A stretch of 64,000 bases of DNA, taken from contig JBNJFY010000006.1 of NCBI GenBank assembly GCA_051747265.1, forward strand, positions 124,001 to 188,000. The letters run 5' to 3'. The stretch is from JBNJFY01 sp051747265 (GTDB lineage Bacteria > Bacteroidota > Rhodothermia > Balneolales > Balneolaceae). The translations under genes and the position numbers were made by a program. Positions 1 to 9,312 of this stretch are shown piece by piece (the stretch's first letter is position 1; every line of letters begins with the position of its first letter). Under the pieces are notes generated by a model, which saw only the letters and a program-made list of their open reading frames with translations, was not told where the DNA came from and did not search any database.

Positions 1-11
1 CGGGCAATCTT

Positions 12-617
12 GTGCTGATTTCATTTGAAGGAATTGATGGATGTGGTAAAACCACCCAAATTGGTTTGCTAAAAAACAGGCTGATCGATGAGCTACAGGA
101 AGAGGTTTCTGTGTATCGAGAACCCGGAGGAACGGGATTGTCCGAACAAATTCGCTCAATTTTACTGGACAGTTCTCTGAAAATGGATTCGGTTACTGAG
201 GTGCTACTTTTTTCAGCGGCGCGCTCTCAATTAATCTGCGAGCGAGTAAAGCCAGAACTGGATGCTGGTAAAATCGTCATTTTGGATCGCTATTTTGATT
301 CCACAACGGCCTACCAAGGATATGGTAGAGACGAAATTGATCCTGATGCGATTCAACAATTAAATACACTGGCTACTCATCAAGTATTGCCCGAGATAAC
401 ATTTTATCTCAAGTTAACGCTGGATGAAGCGCGTGAGCGACAAGACGAGGTGAGGGATCGGGTAGAGCAATCCGATGATGCTTTCTTTGAACGTGTGATA
501 CATGGTTTTGATCAGTTGGCTCAAACTGAGAACCGGTTCATCACGATTGATGCGACTCTTCCCAAGCCGACGGTCCATCAAATGATTTGGGATAGTGTGG
601 TAGATCGTTTGAAGTAG
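12..617 (+). CDS. tmk: thymidylate kinase
   Basis: Phosphorylates dTMP to dTDP with ATP in the cytoplasm, the step joining salvage and de novo dTTP synthesis. The 201-residue length is normal for the family. The P-loop GIDGCGKTT lies at residues 7-15, the DR(Y/F) substrate motif (LDRYFDS) at about residue 92, and an arginine-rich LID segment (DEVRDRVEQ) around 145. The start is a GTG, and the protein begins LISFEGIDG as family members do, so the gene is complete although it lies against the window edge. Its last 77 nt overlap the 3' end of the convergent exporter gene. Confidence 0.96.
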   Translation: MLISFEGIDGCGKTTQIGLLKNRLIDELQEEVSVYREPGGTGLSEQIRSILLDSSLKMDSVTEVLLFSAARSQLICERVKPELDAGKIVILDRYFDSTTAYQGYGRDEIDPDAIQQLNTLATHQVLPEITFYLKLTLDEARERQDEVRDRVEQSDDAFFERVIHGFDQLAQTENRFITIDATLPKPTVHQMIWDSVVDRLK

Positions 618-2952
618 TTGAGGCTTGATTCCAAGTAGTTTGCTTTCCCTCAATTTCTGATACGGGCCGGTTTCCCGCTATTTTGGGTCGCAGGGATAAA
701 AACAGAGCAGGTAGTAACAATAAATCCGCAAATAACGCTACCGCTATTGTAGAGCAAACCAGAATCCCCATCAACATCGTGGAGTGAAATTCACTAAATA
801 CCAAGCTGCCAAATCCAACCACCAGGATCATGCTGGTAATGAAGATGGCTTTTCCGGTGTAAACAGTGGTTTTCTGGAGAGCATTCACAAAATTACCACT
901 TCGCAAGTATTCAATACGAAATCTGGCCAAGTAGTGAATCGTATCATCCACGGCAATGCCAAAGGCAATGGTAAAGATGACTGCGGTGGAGGGTTTAATA
1001 TGAATATTCAAATATCCCATTATGCCCGCAATAATGATCAAGGGTAAGATATTGGGTAGCAGAGAGATAATTACCAGTTTAGCCGTTCGAAATAAGAGGG
1101 CCATAATGATAGAGATCCCTATAAAAGCCAAACCGATACTGGAGGCTAATGCAGTTACCATCTTGTCATTGATAGCCGCACTCAGTACCGTGGTGCCGGT
1201 GATGGTGATATCAGTATCTGATAATTGTTGGTCAGCATATTTCTGTAGATCGTCGCGAAGCAGATTGATTTCCTTGGAGCCCACATCGTAAAGTTGAGTG
1301 GATATACGTAAGGTCCGATAGTCAAAATCGACAAATGAATTTAACATCTCGTCATTGTTGAGTTCCAGCAAGAGTAAATATTGACTGATTAATGGTCCAG
1401 AGGAAGGAATTTGACCACTTTGGGATTCATTTAATACCCGATCCATTTCTTTGATAAGAGTGTTCAAAGAAGTCACACTGTGGACTTCGGAATGGGATCG
1501 AATAAAAGATTCAAACTGATCAACTTGATGCAGCCATTGGGCATTTTTGACCGAGCCTTGTTTGGGAGTTAGAATAAGCTCCATGGGAAAGGGCGGACTC
1601 AAATTTTTACTAAAGAAACGACTGTCTGCAATTAGTTTTGAATCTTGGCCAATATCATCAAAAACCCGACCGTTGATCTCCAAACGAGTCATTCCATAAC
1701 CGGCAGCAAGTAACAGTATCGCGGTAATCAAAAAAACTTGTTTCTGATGATTTCGCACGTATCTAAACATGCGATTCAGCAGAATCTTAAAAATCGTATC
1801 AAAAGAGCGATTAGATCGAGCTTTGGCATTAAAACGCTTAATTTCGAACAGCTGGATAATGGAAGGCAGAGCTATCATGGTAATGATATAGGCAATCAAC
1901 ACACCGGCCGCTGTGTATAGCCCAAAGCGTTTCATGGGCATCACCGAGCTACTATACAAAGTTACAAAACCAATTGCGGTGGTGACGCTGGTTAAAAAAG
2001 TGGCACTGCCCAAAGTGACCAGTGTATCCTTTACGCTGGGTCTCAGTGCTTGATGTTCATGATCATCGTATTTCGACATCAAGTGAATAGAATCCGCTAC
2101 CCCGACACATAATAATATTGGGGATATCGTACTACTCAATATCTCAAAAAATCCACCGGTAAGAGCCATGAAAGCTACGGTCATCAGGATGGTGGCCCAC
2201 ACTATAGCTATGGGCAACAGTACCCCCCAAAAGCTACGGTACAACGCCCAAAGCAACAGAATGATCAATAGGGTGGATACGCTTACGTAGAGTACAATTT
2301 CGGTATTTAGCAGTGAAACGTATTGATTCCGAAAATAGGGGATCCCGGTAATATGAAATTCATAACCATTCCGAAATTGATCTAATATGGTATTCAACTC
2401 ATTGATTATTTGTTGTCGATCAAAGTAGTGATTATGTCCATCGGCAATCTCCAGGGTAAAAGCCGCTGTTTGGGCGTCTTCGCTGAGCAAACGTCCCTGT
2501 ATAAACGGATTGTCCAGCATAGATGCTCTCAGCTGTTCTAAATCAACCGTATCCAGGTTGGTGTCGGGCGATAAAAACGGATCAAATCGTAAAGATTGAT
2601 TTTCAGAAGATATTTGATGGACATTCCAGATTGATCGAACCTGATCTATATAACTGATTTCCTCCGCTTGCTGGGCCATCGTCCGCAAATTATTCAACAC
2701 CAATGTTGAGAACAGGGAATCCGACCGAAAGCCTACTAGAATCACGTTGTCATCTCTACCAAATTCATCTGCCAGTCGCTCATAATCATGGATTACCGTA
2801 TCATCTTGGGGGAAAAATCCTTCCAGATCAAAATTGGTGGTAATTTGACTGGCAGGGTACACCGAAAGTGCCAATAGTAGCAGCAAAGAGGCCAATAGCG
2901 ACTTCGGAAAGGCGATGATAAAATCAGCTATGTAAGCAAACCATGTTCGCAT
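541..2952 (-). CDS. MMPL/RND-superfamily exporter
   Basis: Predicted inner-membrane exporter of 803 residues with the two-fold RND layout. An N-terminal membrane segment (about 15-35) precedes a large periplasmic loop, then a six-helix block; the pattern repeats in the second half. The MMPL-type TM4 motifs are visible twice: GVADSIHLMSKYDDH near residue 284 and GIAVDDTIHYLARF near 667, with acidic residues in proton-relay positions. It belongs to the short RND class that moves hydrophobic cargo (lipids, hopanoids), but the substrate cannot be read. The upstream gene, 76 nt away, encodes an outer-membrane barrel and is probably cotranscribed. The hydrophilic C-terminal tail of about 45 residues is unusual and partly lies antisense to tmk, so the true stop usage is worth noting. 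Confidence 0.9.
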   Translation of the reverse strand: MRTWFAYIADFIIAFPKSLLASLLLLLALSVYPASQITTNFDLEGFFPQDDTVIHDYERLADEFGRDDNVILVGFRSDSLFSTLVLNNLRTMAQQAEEISYIDQVRSIWNVHQISSENQSLRFDPFLSPDTNLDTVDLEQLRASMLDNPFIQGRLLSEDAQTAAFTLEIADGHNHYFDRQQIINELNTILDQFRNGYEFHITGIPYFRNQYVSLLNTEIVLYVSVSTLLIILLLWALYRSFWGVLLPIAIVWATILMTVAFMALTGGFFEILSSTISPILLCVGVADSIHLMSKYDDHEHQALRPSVKDTLVTLGSATFLTSVTTAIGFVTLYSSSVMPMKRFGLYTAAGVLIAYIITMIALPSIIQLFEIKRFNAKARSNRSFDTIFKILLNRMFRYVRNHQKQVFLITAILLLAAGYGMTRLEINGRVFDDIGQDSKLIADSRFFSKNLSPPFPMELILTPKQGSVKNAQWLHQVDQFESFIRSHSEVHSVTSLNTLIKEMDRVLNESQSGQIPSSGPLISQYLLLLELNNDEMLNSFVDFDYRTLRISTQLYDVGSKEINLLRDDLQKYADQQLSDTDITITGTTVLSAAINDKMVTALASSIGLAFIGISIIMALLFRTAKLVIISLLPNILPLIIIAGIMGYLNIHIKPSTAVIFTIAFGIAVDDTIHYLARFRIEYLRSGNFVNALQKTTVYTGKAIFITSMILVVGFGSLVFSEFHSTMLMGILVCSTIAVALFADLLLLPALFLSLRPKIAGNRPVSEIEGKQTTWNQASTTSNDLPHYPKSFDGPSAWEESHQS

Positions 2953-3028
2953 GAGAGTGTTCTCAAAACCAAATAATAAATTAGATAACGCAGCAGAACT
3001 ACGCTTTATGGATTATCATTCCAAGCGT

Positions 3029-4378
3029 TTAGAAATACCAATTGAACCGAAGATATCCCAAACTATTAGATCTATAATCATAAAAGCTGATGTGCCCGTA
3101 TACCGGTGGTGTTTCGCCGCCCCCAAATATATGAGCTCCAAATTCCGCATCCACATTATCCATGATCTGATAGGTTAGCTTTGGATGTAACCAGAAATCT
3201 TGATGCAAGAAATGGTGCCGCCCCTGGAACCATAGCTGAAGTTTATCACGGAAAAAGCTTTTTTGAACAAGTAAGGTAGTGTAGTTAAAAGCTTGGGACT
3301 GGATTATTTGATTATTGTAGTTCAGTATTCGTTCCTGAATAAATTGCGCACTCAACGTCCAATCGGAAACAGAGTATTGTATCCCGCCCATCCAATTGAG
3401 GGTTGGTTTATGTTGTAACAGGTCATCATCATTCTGCTGGAAATATGTGCCGAACTGAGTCAGCAGAGCCGGGGTAACAGTTTGGAGATCATTGGGCTGA
3501 ATTCCTGGGGGTAGAATATCCAATGCTCGCTGGTGGGTATACAGCAATTCCGCATTCAGTACGAATGGATCCAAGGCAGTAATTGAGGTGGAAAGGAATC
3601 CCATCCAACTTTGAGGATAAGATTCCGTTAACTCCAAACCAATCGGTCCGATTTGTCGCAGGTTGATGTCTTTGCGATACGCGGGGTTGGGTTGATGCCA
3701 CCAATATATGCCCACATCCAGATCGAAATTCAGGTTAGATCGCCAAGCATATCTGGCCGCCAGTTGTGTATCAAACAGGTTGGGATTGGATTGATCGGTA
3801 TTGAATTCCACCGGAATAGTGGAGGGGAATAGGCGATTGGGAAACCAACGAGATTGCGGTTCGGGGAGCGTATTCGCTCGAAAAACCGGGTTGCCGATCA
3901 ACTGAAAGAAATTTTGATTCCAATAGCGAGTATAATTGACGGCCACCAATCCACGCTGGACCAGCTCAAAATCTCGAGTTAAAAAACGAGAAAGATCAAT
4001 TGGGGAGAGGATATCGCTGATGATCGCCAAATCAGCACGCGACCAAGAAAGGGTTTGTTGCCCGATCCGTATATCTGCATTGGTTGTATACCAATCAATA
4101 TAGGCTTGCTGAATTCGAATGGCCGCTGAATCACGTCGATTCAAATACGTATGATCAATATCCAGGCTTAACATCCATTCGCCGCTTCGAAGATCAGATT
4201 GTGCTTCCAAGCGGGCCCAATTATAGGCATCCAGTATAGGATAATCAGGCAATGTACTAGAAGAAATTGAACTTTGCACACGTCCGGTCCACTTAATTTG
4301 AGCAGATAAAGAAGCCGGCCAAATGCAGCTCAGAATGAATAAAACGCCGAAAATGGTACTACCAGACAGACAACGCAA
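3029..4378 (-). CDS. outer-membrane beta-barrel protein, DUF1302-like
   Basis: Secreted 449-residue protein with a clear signal peptide (hydrophobic core then ASLSAQ) and an alternating hydrophobic/aromatic pattern through to a terminal phenylalanine (RFNWYF), typical of barrels assembled by BAM. The segment RIGQQTLSWSRADLAII near residues 100-116 followed by SPIDLSRFL resembles the DUF1302/alginate-export-like barrels that often accompany MMPL exporters. It sits directly upstream of the MMPL gene on the same strand, which supports a joint role in moving a hydrophobic compound across the envelope. Family assignment is by eye and moderate; the outer-membrane location is firmer. Confidence 0.7.
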   Translation of the reverse strand: MRCLSGSTIFGVLFILSCIWPASLSAQIKWTGRVQSSISSSTLPDYPILDAYNWARLEAQSDLRSGEWMLSLDIDHTYLNRRDSAAIRIQQAYIDWYTTNADIRIGQQTLSWSRADLAIISDILSPIDLSRFLTRDFELVQRGLVAVNYTRYWNQNFFQLIGNPVFRANTLPEPQSRWFPNRLFPSTIPVEFNTDQSNPNLFDTQLAARYAWRSNLNFDLDVGIYWWHQPNPAYRKDINLRQIGPIGLELTESYPQSWMGFLSTSITALDPFVLNAELLYTHQRALDILPPGIQPNDLQTVTPALLTQFGTYFQQNDDDLLQHKPTLNWMGGIQYSVSDWTLSAQFIQERILNYNNQIIQSQAFNYTTLLVQKSFFRDKLQLWFQGRHHFLHQDFWLHPKLTYQIMDNVDAEFGAHIFGGGETPPVYGHISFYDYRSNSLGYLRFNWYF

Positions 4379-4582
4379 GGACGTAGGATTAAAGAGATTC
4401 GGGTTATCAAGTTAAATGGGCTTTAAATTTATTGCCGATCAGCCAAAATATGATTAAATTTATTGCATTGTGGATGACATGTATCATAGAGTTCACAACG
4501 TCGTTTATTGCGCACAAACGCAACATTTTTATTTCAGCTTAAATCTGAACCATTCAATCATACGAAGTAGATCTAACGTATT
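4379..4582. promoter_or_regulatory. divergent promoter region with a 13-bp direct repeat
   Basis: AT-rich divergent region between the barrel gene (left) and the SRPBCC gene (right). TTAAATTTATTGC occurs twice, at 4423-4435 and 4454-4466, 31 bp start to start, about three helical turns. This is the spacing expected of a paired operator, but no regulator is assigned. Confidence 0.4.
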
Positions 4583-5071
4583 ATGGCGCACGAAAGAATA
4601 GAAGTAGATTTGCCACTCTCCAAAGTTTACGAATTACTTAGCAATCCCGTCTTATTTCCTAATTTTATGGGGCGAATTGACGAAGTGGTTAAAGTCAATT
4701 CCCAAACTTTTGAATTTAAAACCAAGATTGGCAACGAGGAATTCCAATGGACTTCCAACGTAATTGACAATCTTCGCAACACTCGCTTTGCCTGGATCAC
4801 CATCAATGGTAATCTGAACCAGACGGGAACCCTCCGTTTTACTCCACTGGATAATGGCGAACGTACTCGTGTTGATTTCAGCTTGGATTATCGCACTTTC
4901 TACGGTGAGCCATCTGAAGAACTTCAAGAGTTTATTGACGGCTTAGAAGAGCAGATGGAAAATGATCTGGCTTCTTTCAAAGAACAAGCCGAAGCAGGTA
5001 CTTTCAAAGATGCCGGCGAAGAGGAAGAAGCTAAAGCGGAAACCTCTGAAGAGGAAGAAGTCACCGCATAG
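4583..5071 (+). CDS. SRPBCC (START-like) domain protein
   Basis: A 162-residue cytoplasmic protein. Residues 1-135 have the SRPBCC/polyketide-cyclase pattern: a first strand (RIEVDLPLSKVYELLSNP), a short helix, then alternating strands and a long C-terminal helix (EELQEFIDGLEEQMENDL). Such domains bind hydrophobic ligands; no catalytic function can be assigned. The C-terminal 25 residues are almost entirely Glu/Ala/Lys, a low-complexity acidic tail. It stands alone, with a terminator hairpin right after it. Confidence 0.75.
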   Translation: MAHERIEVDLPLSKVYELLSNPVLFPNFMGRIDEVVKVNSQTFEFKTKIGNEEFQWTSNVIDNLRNTRFAWITINGNLNQTGTLRFTPLDNGERTRVDFSLDYRTFYGEPSEELQEFIDGLEEQMENDLASFKEQAEAGTFKDAGEEEEAKAETSEEEEVTA

Positions 5072-5117
5072 TTCTGCTAGGTTTTTATAAACCGGCAAAC
5101 ATACTCTAAGTATTACC

Positions 5118-5160
5118 AAATGCGCATTACCGAGAGGTGATGCGCATTTTCTTTTTTACC
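5118..5160 (+). terminator. Rho-independent terminator after the SRPBCC gene
   Basis: Inverted repeat AAATGCGCAT (5118-5127) and ATGCGCATTT (5140-5149), extended by ATTACC/GGTGAT, followed by a T-rich run to about 5157. It lies 46 nt after the stop codon. Confidence 0.8.
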
Positions 5161-5217
5161 AGATCTTCTCGATGTTCTGAGATCTTAAGTTGATTCTCTT
5201 ATCCGTTAAAAAAGGCT

Positions 5218-6111
5218 ATGCCGCAAGAATCTTCTCATCTGACATTTGAACAGTATCAGCATTCTGAATGGCTGAACAAGCCCCATATAACATTGTGGGG
5301 CCATCCCATAGAGCATAGCTTGTCTCCCTTCATTCATAATACAGCCGCGCGAGCTCTTGATCTGGATTGGCGATACGCTGCCGTGGATGTCCGGGCACAG
5401 CATATCAGCGCGATATCCGGGATTATGAATCGGAATACGTGGTTGGGAGGAAACATCACCATACCCCATAAGCAGCTGATGATGCAAGTGGTGGATTCTT
5501 ATTCATCAGCTGTGGAATCGATCGGAGCCATCAATACCATTGTTAAACGGGATGATCAGAATTTACATGGAGAAAATACCGATTGGCAGGGGTTTCTGGA
5601 TCCACTGGAGCCGTTTGTGGATGAACTGGCTGAGGAGCGTGCCATTATATTTGGAACCGGTGGAGCGGCTCGGGGAGTGGTGTATGCTTTGCAGCAAGTG
5701 GGCTTGCGTTCCATTGTACTGGTTTCGCGCTCGCCCCAACGAATCCGCTCACAGTGGCAGTGGCAACAGGGCGAACTGGTAGTGTGTGGGTATGAAAATT
5801 GGACCGCATACGCTGAGGATGCGATTATGATTATCAATACCACACCGCTGGGTATGACACCCTATCAGGAACAATCACCTGTAGAAGAATTTGAGCTGGA
5901 GTATTTAGCCGATAAAGTTTGTTATGATTTGGTTTACGCTCCTAGTAAAACTTTATTCCTTCATCAAGCTGATGAAGCGGGAGCCGATCTAATTGGCGGA
6001 TTGGATATGTTAATCGGGCAAGCTGCTCATGCCTTTGAATTGTGGACTGGAAAAAACTTTCCTCACCGAATCGTTCGCAAGAAATTAAACCAAGTAATCC
6101 AAGAATTATGA
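5218..6111 (+). CDS. aroE: shikimate dehydrogenase
   Basis: NADPH-dependent reduction of 3-dehydroshikimate to shikimate in aromatic amino acid synthesis. The 297-residue protein has HSLSPFIHN (shikimate-binding serines) near residue 33, NITIPHK with the catalytic lysine near 84, GENTDWQGF near 120, the Rossmann loop GTGGAARGV near 147, NTTPLGMTP near 208 and a conserved tail IGGLDMLIGQAAHAF. It is somewhat longer than the roughly 270-residue average because of an N-terminal extension. Its stop overlaps the start of pgeF (ATGA), implying translational coupling. Confidence 0.95.
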   Translation: MPQESSHLTFEQYQHSEWLNKPHITLWGHPIEHSLSPFIHNTAARALDLDWRYAAVDVRAQHISAISGIMNRNTWLGGNITIPHKQLMMQVVDSYSSAVESIGAINTIVKRDDQNLHGENTDWQGFLDPLEPFVDELAEERAIIFGTGGAARGVVYALQQVGLRSIVLVSRSPQRIRSQWQWQQGELVVCGYENWTAYAEDAIMIINTTPLGMTPYQEQSPVEEFELEYLADKVCYDLVYAPSKTLFLHQADEAGADLIGGLDMLIGQAAHAFELWTGKNFPHRIVRKKLNQVIQEL

Positions 6112-6872
6112 TTGAGTGGCTAGAACCAGAACTCTGGCAAGATTCCAAAGAGGTCCGGGCGGGTTTTACGTTAAAAAACACAGAACAGGTGAATAGCAAT
6201 TCATCAACCATACCCGGTTTGAATACGGGATTCCATACTCAGGCTGATCGTGAGGAAGTACAGGCTAACCGCGAGCGATTGTTTGCCGATTTGAAACTAG
6301 ATCCGGAATGGACGGCCTGGGGCGAACAGGTGCATAGCAATCGGGTACGATTTGTAACCAGCGGAGGCACTTATTCCGAAACCGATGGGTTGGTTACCCG
6401 AGTACCTGGCTTAACCTTGATGATCCAAGTGGCCGATTGTGCCGTAGTATTGCTGGCTGATGAGTTTGCGCGGGTAGTGGGAGCGTTGCATGCCGGATGG
6501 CGGGGCGCGGCCGGTCAAATTGTTCCATTGGGTATCCAGCGGATGATGGAACATGGTGCCCAACCCGATCGGATGACCGCTTATATCAGTCCGTGCATTT
6601 GCGAACATCACTTTGAGGTAGGACCCGAGGTAGCTGATCAGTTTCCAGAAATGGTGATAAATCGATCCGATTATCAGAAGCCACACATCAATCTTAAAGC
6701 CTATTTGGAGTTTCAACTGATCAACGAGGGATTAGCAACGGATCATATTGAGGTGGCGGAGGGATGCACCATGGGTGATGCTACTGAGTTTTATTCCTAC
6801 CGAAGAGAAGGGGAACGAAGTGGACGCATGGTTGGCTTTATTCAACTTTCGTCACATTCCAAACACGGTTAA
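6108..6872 (+). CDS. pgeF: peptidoglycan editing factor / YfiH-type laccase-domain protein
   Basis: A 254-residue YfiH family protein; characterised members bind zinc and act as a purine nucleoside/oxidoreductase-like enzyme or correct mis-incorporated muropeptides. Visible signatures are WGEQVHSNRV near 68, the metal-ligand motifs VADCAVVLL near 108 and HAGWRGAA near 128, SPCICEHHFEVG near 161, and the C-terminal FYSYRREGERSGRMVGFI. An upstream in-frame ATG at 6042 lies inside aroE; I prefer 6108 because it overlaps the aroE stop as ATGA and because the protein then starts where homologues do. Confidence 0.9.
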   Translation: MIEWLEPELWQDSKEVRAGFTLKNTEQVNSNSSTIPGLNTGFHTQADREEVQANRERLFADLKLDPEWTAWGEQVHSNRVRFVTSGGTYSETDGLVTRVPGLTLMIQVADCAVVLLADEFARVVGALHAGWRGAAGQIVPLGIQRMMEHGAQPDRMTAYISPCICEHHFEVGPEVADQFPEMVINRSDYQKPHINLKAYLEFQLINEGLATDHIEVAEGCTMGDATEFYSYRREGERSGRMVGFIQLSSHSKHG

Positions 6873-6890
6873 ACGGTAAGGGTACTAAGG

Positions 6891-7790
6891 TTGAGAGTCA
6901 GTTACAGTCCCGGTTATTACGCTCCTATCCCCGATGATCATGTTTTCCCTATGAAGAAATTCAAAGGACTCTATGATTATGTGTTAGAAAAAGGTTGGAT
7001 TAAAAAGCACGAAATTGTGGAACCAACCATGGTGGACACGTTTAACTTAATGACCATGCACTCGCAACGGTATGTGGATGCGATCTGGAAGGGGACATTA
7101 GATCGTAAAGAAGCGCGACGCCTGGGGCTTCCATGGTCAAAAGGTTTGGCTATTCGTTCTCGTTTGGCCGTACAAGGAACCATAAATGCGGCCTTAATGG
7201 CTCTGCAAGATGGCATAGCCGGGAATCTGGCCGGTGGAACTCACCACGCCATGCCCGATCATGGGGAAGGATTTTGTGTATTTAACGATGTGGCGGTAGC
7301 GATTCAGGTGTTGCGTCAATCTAAGTGGGCGAAACGGATTATGGTCATCGATTGTGATGTGCATCAAGGCAATGGTACCGCAGCATTTTTCCAGGATCAG
7401 CCTGACGTTTACACCTTTTCCATCCATGGAGAAAAAAATTATCCATTTCGAAAACCCCCGTCATCTTTAGATATTGGATTACCTGATCTAACCGAAGATG
7501 AGCTGTATTTACAAACATTGGGAGATGCTCTAGATCGGGTGTTTTCGGAATTTCGGCCTAACTTAGTTTTTTATCTAGGAGGGATCGATCCGTTAGCTGA
7601 TGATCATTTTGGCAGATTAGCGTTGTCTATGAAAGGGCTACAAGCTAGAGATCAAATAGTGATCGAATCGGTGATCCAACAAAATATTCCGTTGGTTTTG
7701 CTGTTATCTGGTGGGTACGCCCCAACATTACGACAAACAGTTGAAGCACATGGATTGATGTATAAAATGGGTAAACGGCTGGAACCTTGA
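6891..7790 (+). CDS. histone deacetylase-family amidohydrolase
   Basis: Zinc-dependent deacetylase fold (AcuC/HDAC class), 299 residues, cytoplasmic. The core motifs are GGTHHAMPDHGEGFC near 114 (active-site His pair), DCDVHQGNG near 153 (zinc Asp and His) and GGIDPLADDHFG near 231 (second zinc Asp), then LSGGYAP. Bacterial members act on acetylated small molecules or lysines; the substrate here is unknown. The start is a TTG: the following residues RVSYSPGYYAPIPDDH match the family N-terminus and the next Met is residue 21. It follows pgeF by 18 nt, likely in the same transcript. Confidence 0.88.
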   Translation: MRVSYSPGYYAPIPDDHVFPMKKFKGLYDYVLEKGWIKKHEIVEPTMVDTFNLMTMHSQRYVDAIWKGTLDRKEARRLGLPWSKGLAIRSRLAVQGTINAALMALQDGIAGNLAGGTHHAMPDHGEGFCVFNDVAVAIQVLRQSKWAKRIMVIDCDVHQGNGTAAFFQDQPDVYTFSIHGEKNYPFRKPPSSLDIGLPDLTEDELYLQTLGDALDRVFSEFRPNLVFYLGGIDPLADDHFGRLALSMKGLQARDQIVIESVIQQNIPLVLLLSGGYAPTLRQTVEAHGLMYKMGKRLEP

Positions 7791-7898
7791 CTTTACCATC
7801 CATGGTTGCAATTAGGTCAGCGAACTAACGTTATTTTGTTATATTGACGAACTTTTCTGAAAGACAAATCAGGATAATATTCGATAAATAGTTACTAA

Positions 7899-9239
7899 AT
7901 GAATTTTTTATTTGAGCTTCTTTCCACCGTCGGGATTTTTGTCTTGGCGTTGTTCATACTGGTATTATTTCACGAGTTGGGCCACTTTCTGACTGCCAAG
8001 TTATTTAAAATGAAAGTGGAACGCTTTTCTATTGGGTTTCCGCCGCGTGTTGCCGGTGTTCAGATTGGCGAAACGGATTACTGCGTTTCGGCGACCCCCT
8101 TAGGCGGTTACGTTAAAATTGCCGGGATGATTGATGAGAGTATGGATACAGAGTACATCAATCAAGAGCCCAAACCGTGGGAATTTCGCAGCAAACCGGT
8201 TTGGCAACGGAGTATTGTGATCTCTGCCGGAGTTATATTCAACTTAATTCTGGCCGCTGTAATTTTTGCGAATATTACCTTCTTTTACGGAGAGCAAGTT
8301 ATACCGGCTGAGAATGTAGAATCAATTTATGTGCCGGAAGAATCGCTGGCCGCGGAAGTGGGATTTAAAACCGGCGATAAACTTATCGCCGTCAATAATA
8401 AGGATGTAGAGTACTACCGAGATTACTTTGAGCCCTCGGAGCTGACTTCCAGCACGTTATCTTACACTGTTCTGCGAGATGGAGAAGAAGTGACCTTGAA
8501 AATGCCCAAGGGCTTTTTGGATCAAATGGCCAATCAGGGGTTTTTGAACCTGGGACACGCCATGCCTAGTATCATTAGCGAGGTACAGGAGAGTATGCCC
8601 GCGGGGCAAGCAGGGCTTCAAGCCGGGGATAAAGTGGTTGCCATTAACGGTGAGCCAGTGAGTTACTGGTTACAAATGACCGAGAAGATTCAAAACTCGA
8701 AAAGCGAGTTAACCATCCAAGTTGATAGAGAAGGTGAATTGTTAACCATGAATGTAGCTCCTAATGAGAATCAGATTATTGGCGTTCGTCCGGTTGATCC
8801 GCTGCAGTATTTTCAAACCATTCAACTGAATCCCGGATTGGGAGAATCGTTGGTGGATGGGGTCGTAGAGACCAAAAATACCGCTGTGGGTATTGTGCAG
8901 GGATTAGGACAATTACTCTCGGGTAGCATTTCGGTTAAGCAAAATCTGGGTGGTCCGGTGGCTATTGCCAGTTATACCAAAGATATTACCGATCAGGCCG
9001 GTGTACGGGGATTTTGGCAAATTACCGCTTTTTTGAGCGTGACGTTGGCGATCATGAATATCTTACCCATTCCTGCACTGGATGGCGGCCATTTAATGTT
9101 CTTGATCTATGAAGGAATAACCCGTCGCGAGCCGTCTGTTCGCATACGTATGGCATTACAGCAAATCGGCTTCATTATCCTGGTAGGTTTGATTATTTTC
9201 GTGACGTTTAATGATATACTCAGAGAACTCGGGTATTAA
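7899..9239 (+). CDS. rseP: site-2 protease RseP family metalloprotease
   Basis: Inner-membrane zinc metalloprotease of regulated intramembrane proteolysis; the classic substrate is an anti-sigma factor. HELGH is in the first membrane helix (near residue 25), followed by the GFPPRV segment, two periplasmic PDZ-like regions (about 130-200 and 215-290), and the second active-site motif LPIPALDGGH near 389. At 446 residues it matches RseP rather than shorter S2P homologues. No sigma/anti-sigma pair lies beside it; instead psd and pssA follow 73 nt downstream. Confidence 0.94.
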   Translation: MNFLFELLSTVGIFVLALFILVLFHELGHFLTAKLFKMKVERFSIGFPPRVAGVQIGETDYCVSATPLGGYVKIAGMIDESMDTEYINQEPKPWEFRSKPVWQRSIVISAGVIFNLILAAVIFANITFFYGEQVIPAENVESIYVPEESLAAEVGFKTGDKLIAVNNKDVEYYRDYFEPSELTSSTLSYTVLRDGEEVTLKMPKGFLDQMANQGFLNLGHAMPSIISEVQESMPAGQAGLQAGDKVVAINGEPVSYWLQMTEKIQNSKSELTIQVDREGELLTMNVAPNENQIIGVRPVDPLQYFQTIQLNPGLGESLVDGVVETKNTAVGIVQGLGQLLSGSISVKQNLGGPVAIASYTKDITDQAGVRGFWQITAFLSVTLAIMNILPIPALDGGHLMFLIYEGITRREPSVRIRMALQQIGFIILVGLIIFVTFNDILRELGY

Positions 9240-9312
9240 TTAAGCAGGTAATATCACGCTCTGGCAATCTGGGCGGATATTTTCAATAACTTCAGGATAT
9301 AAATCTATACGG

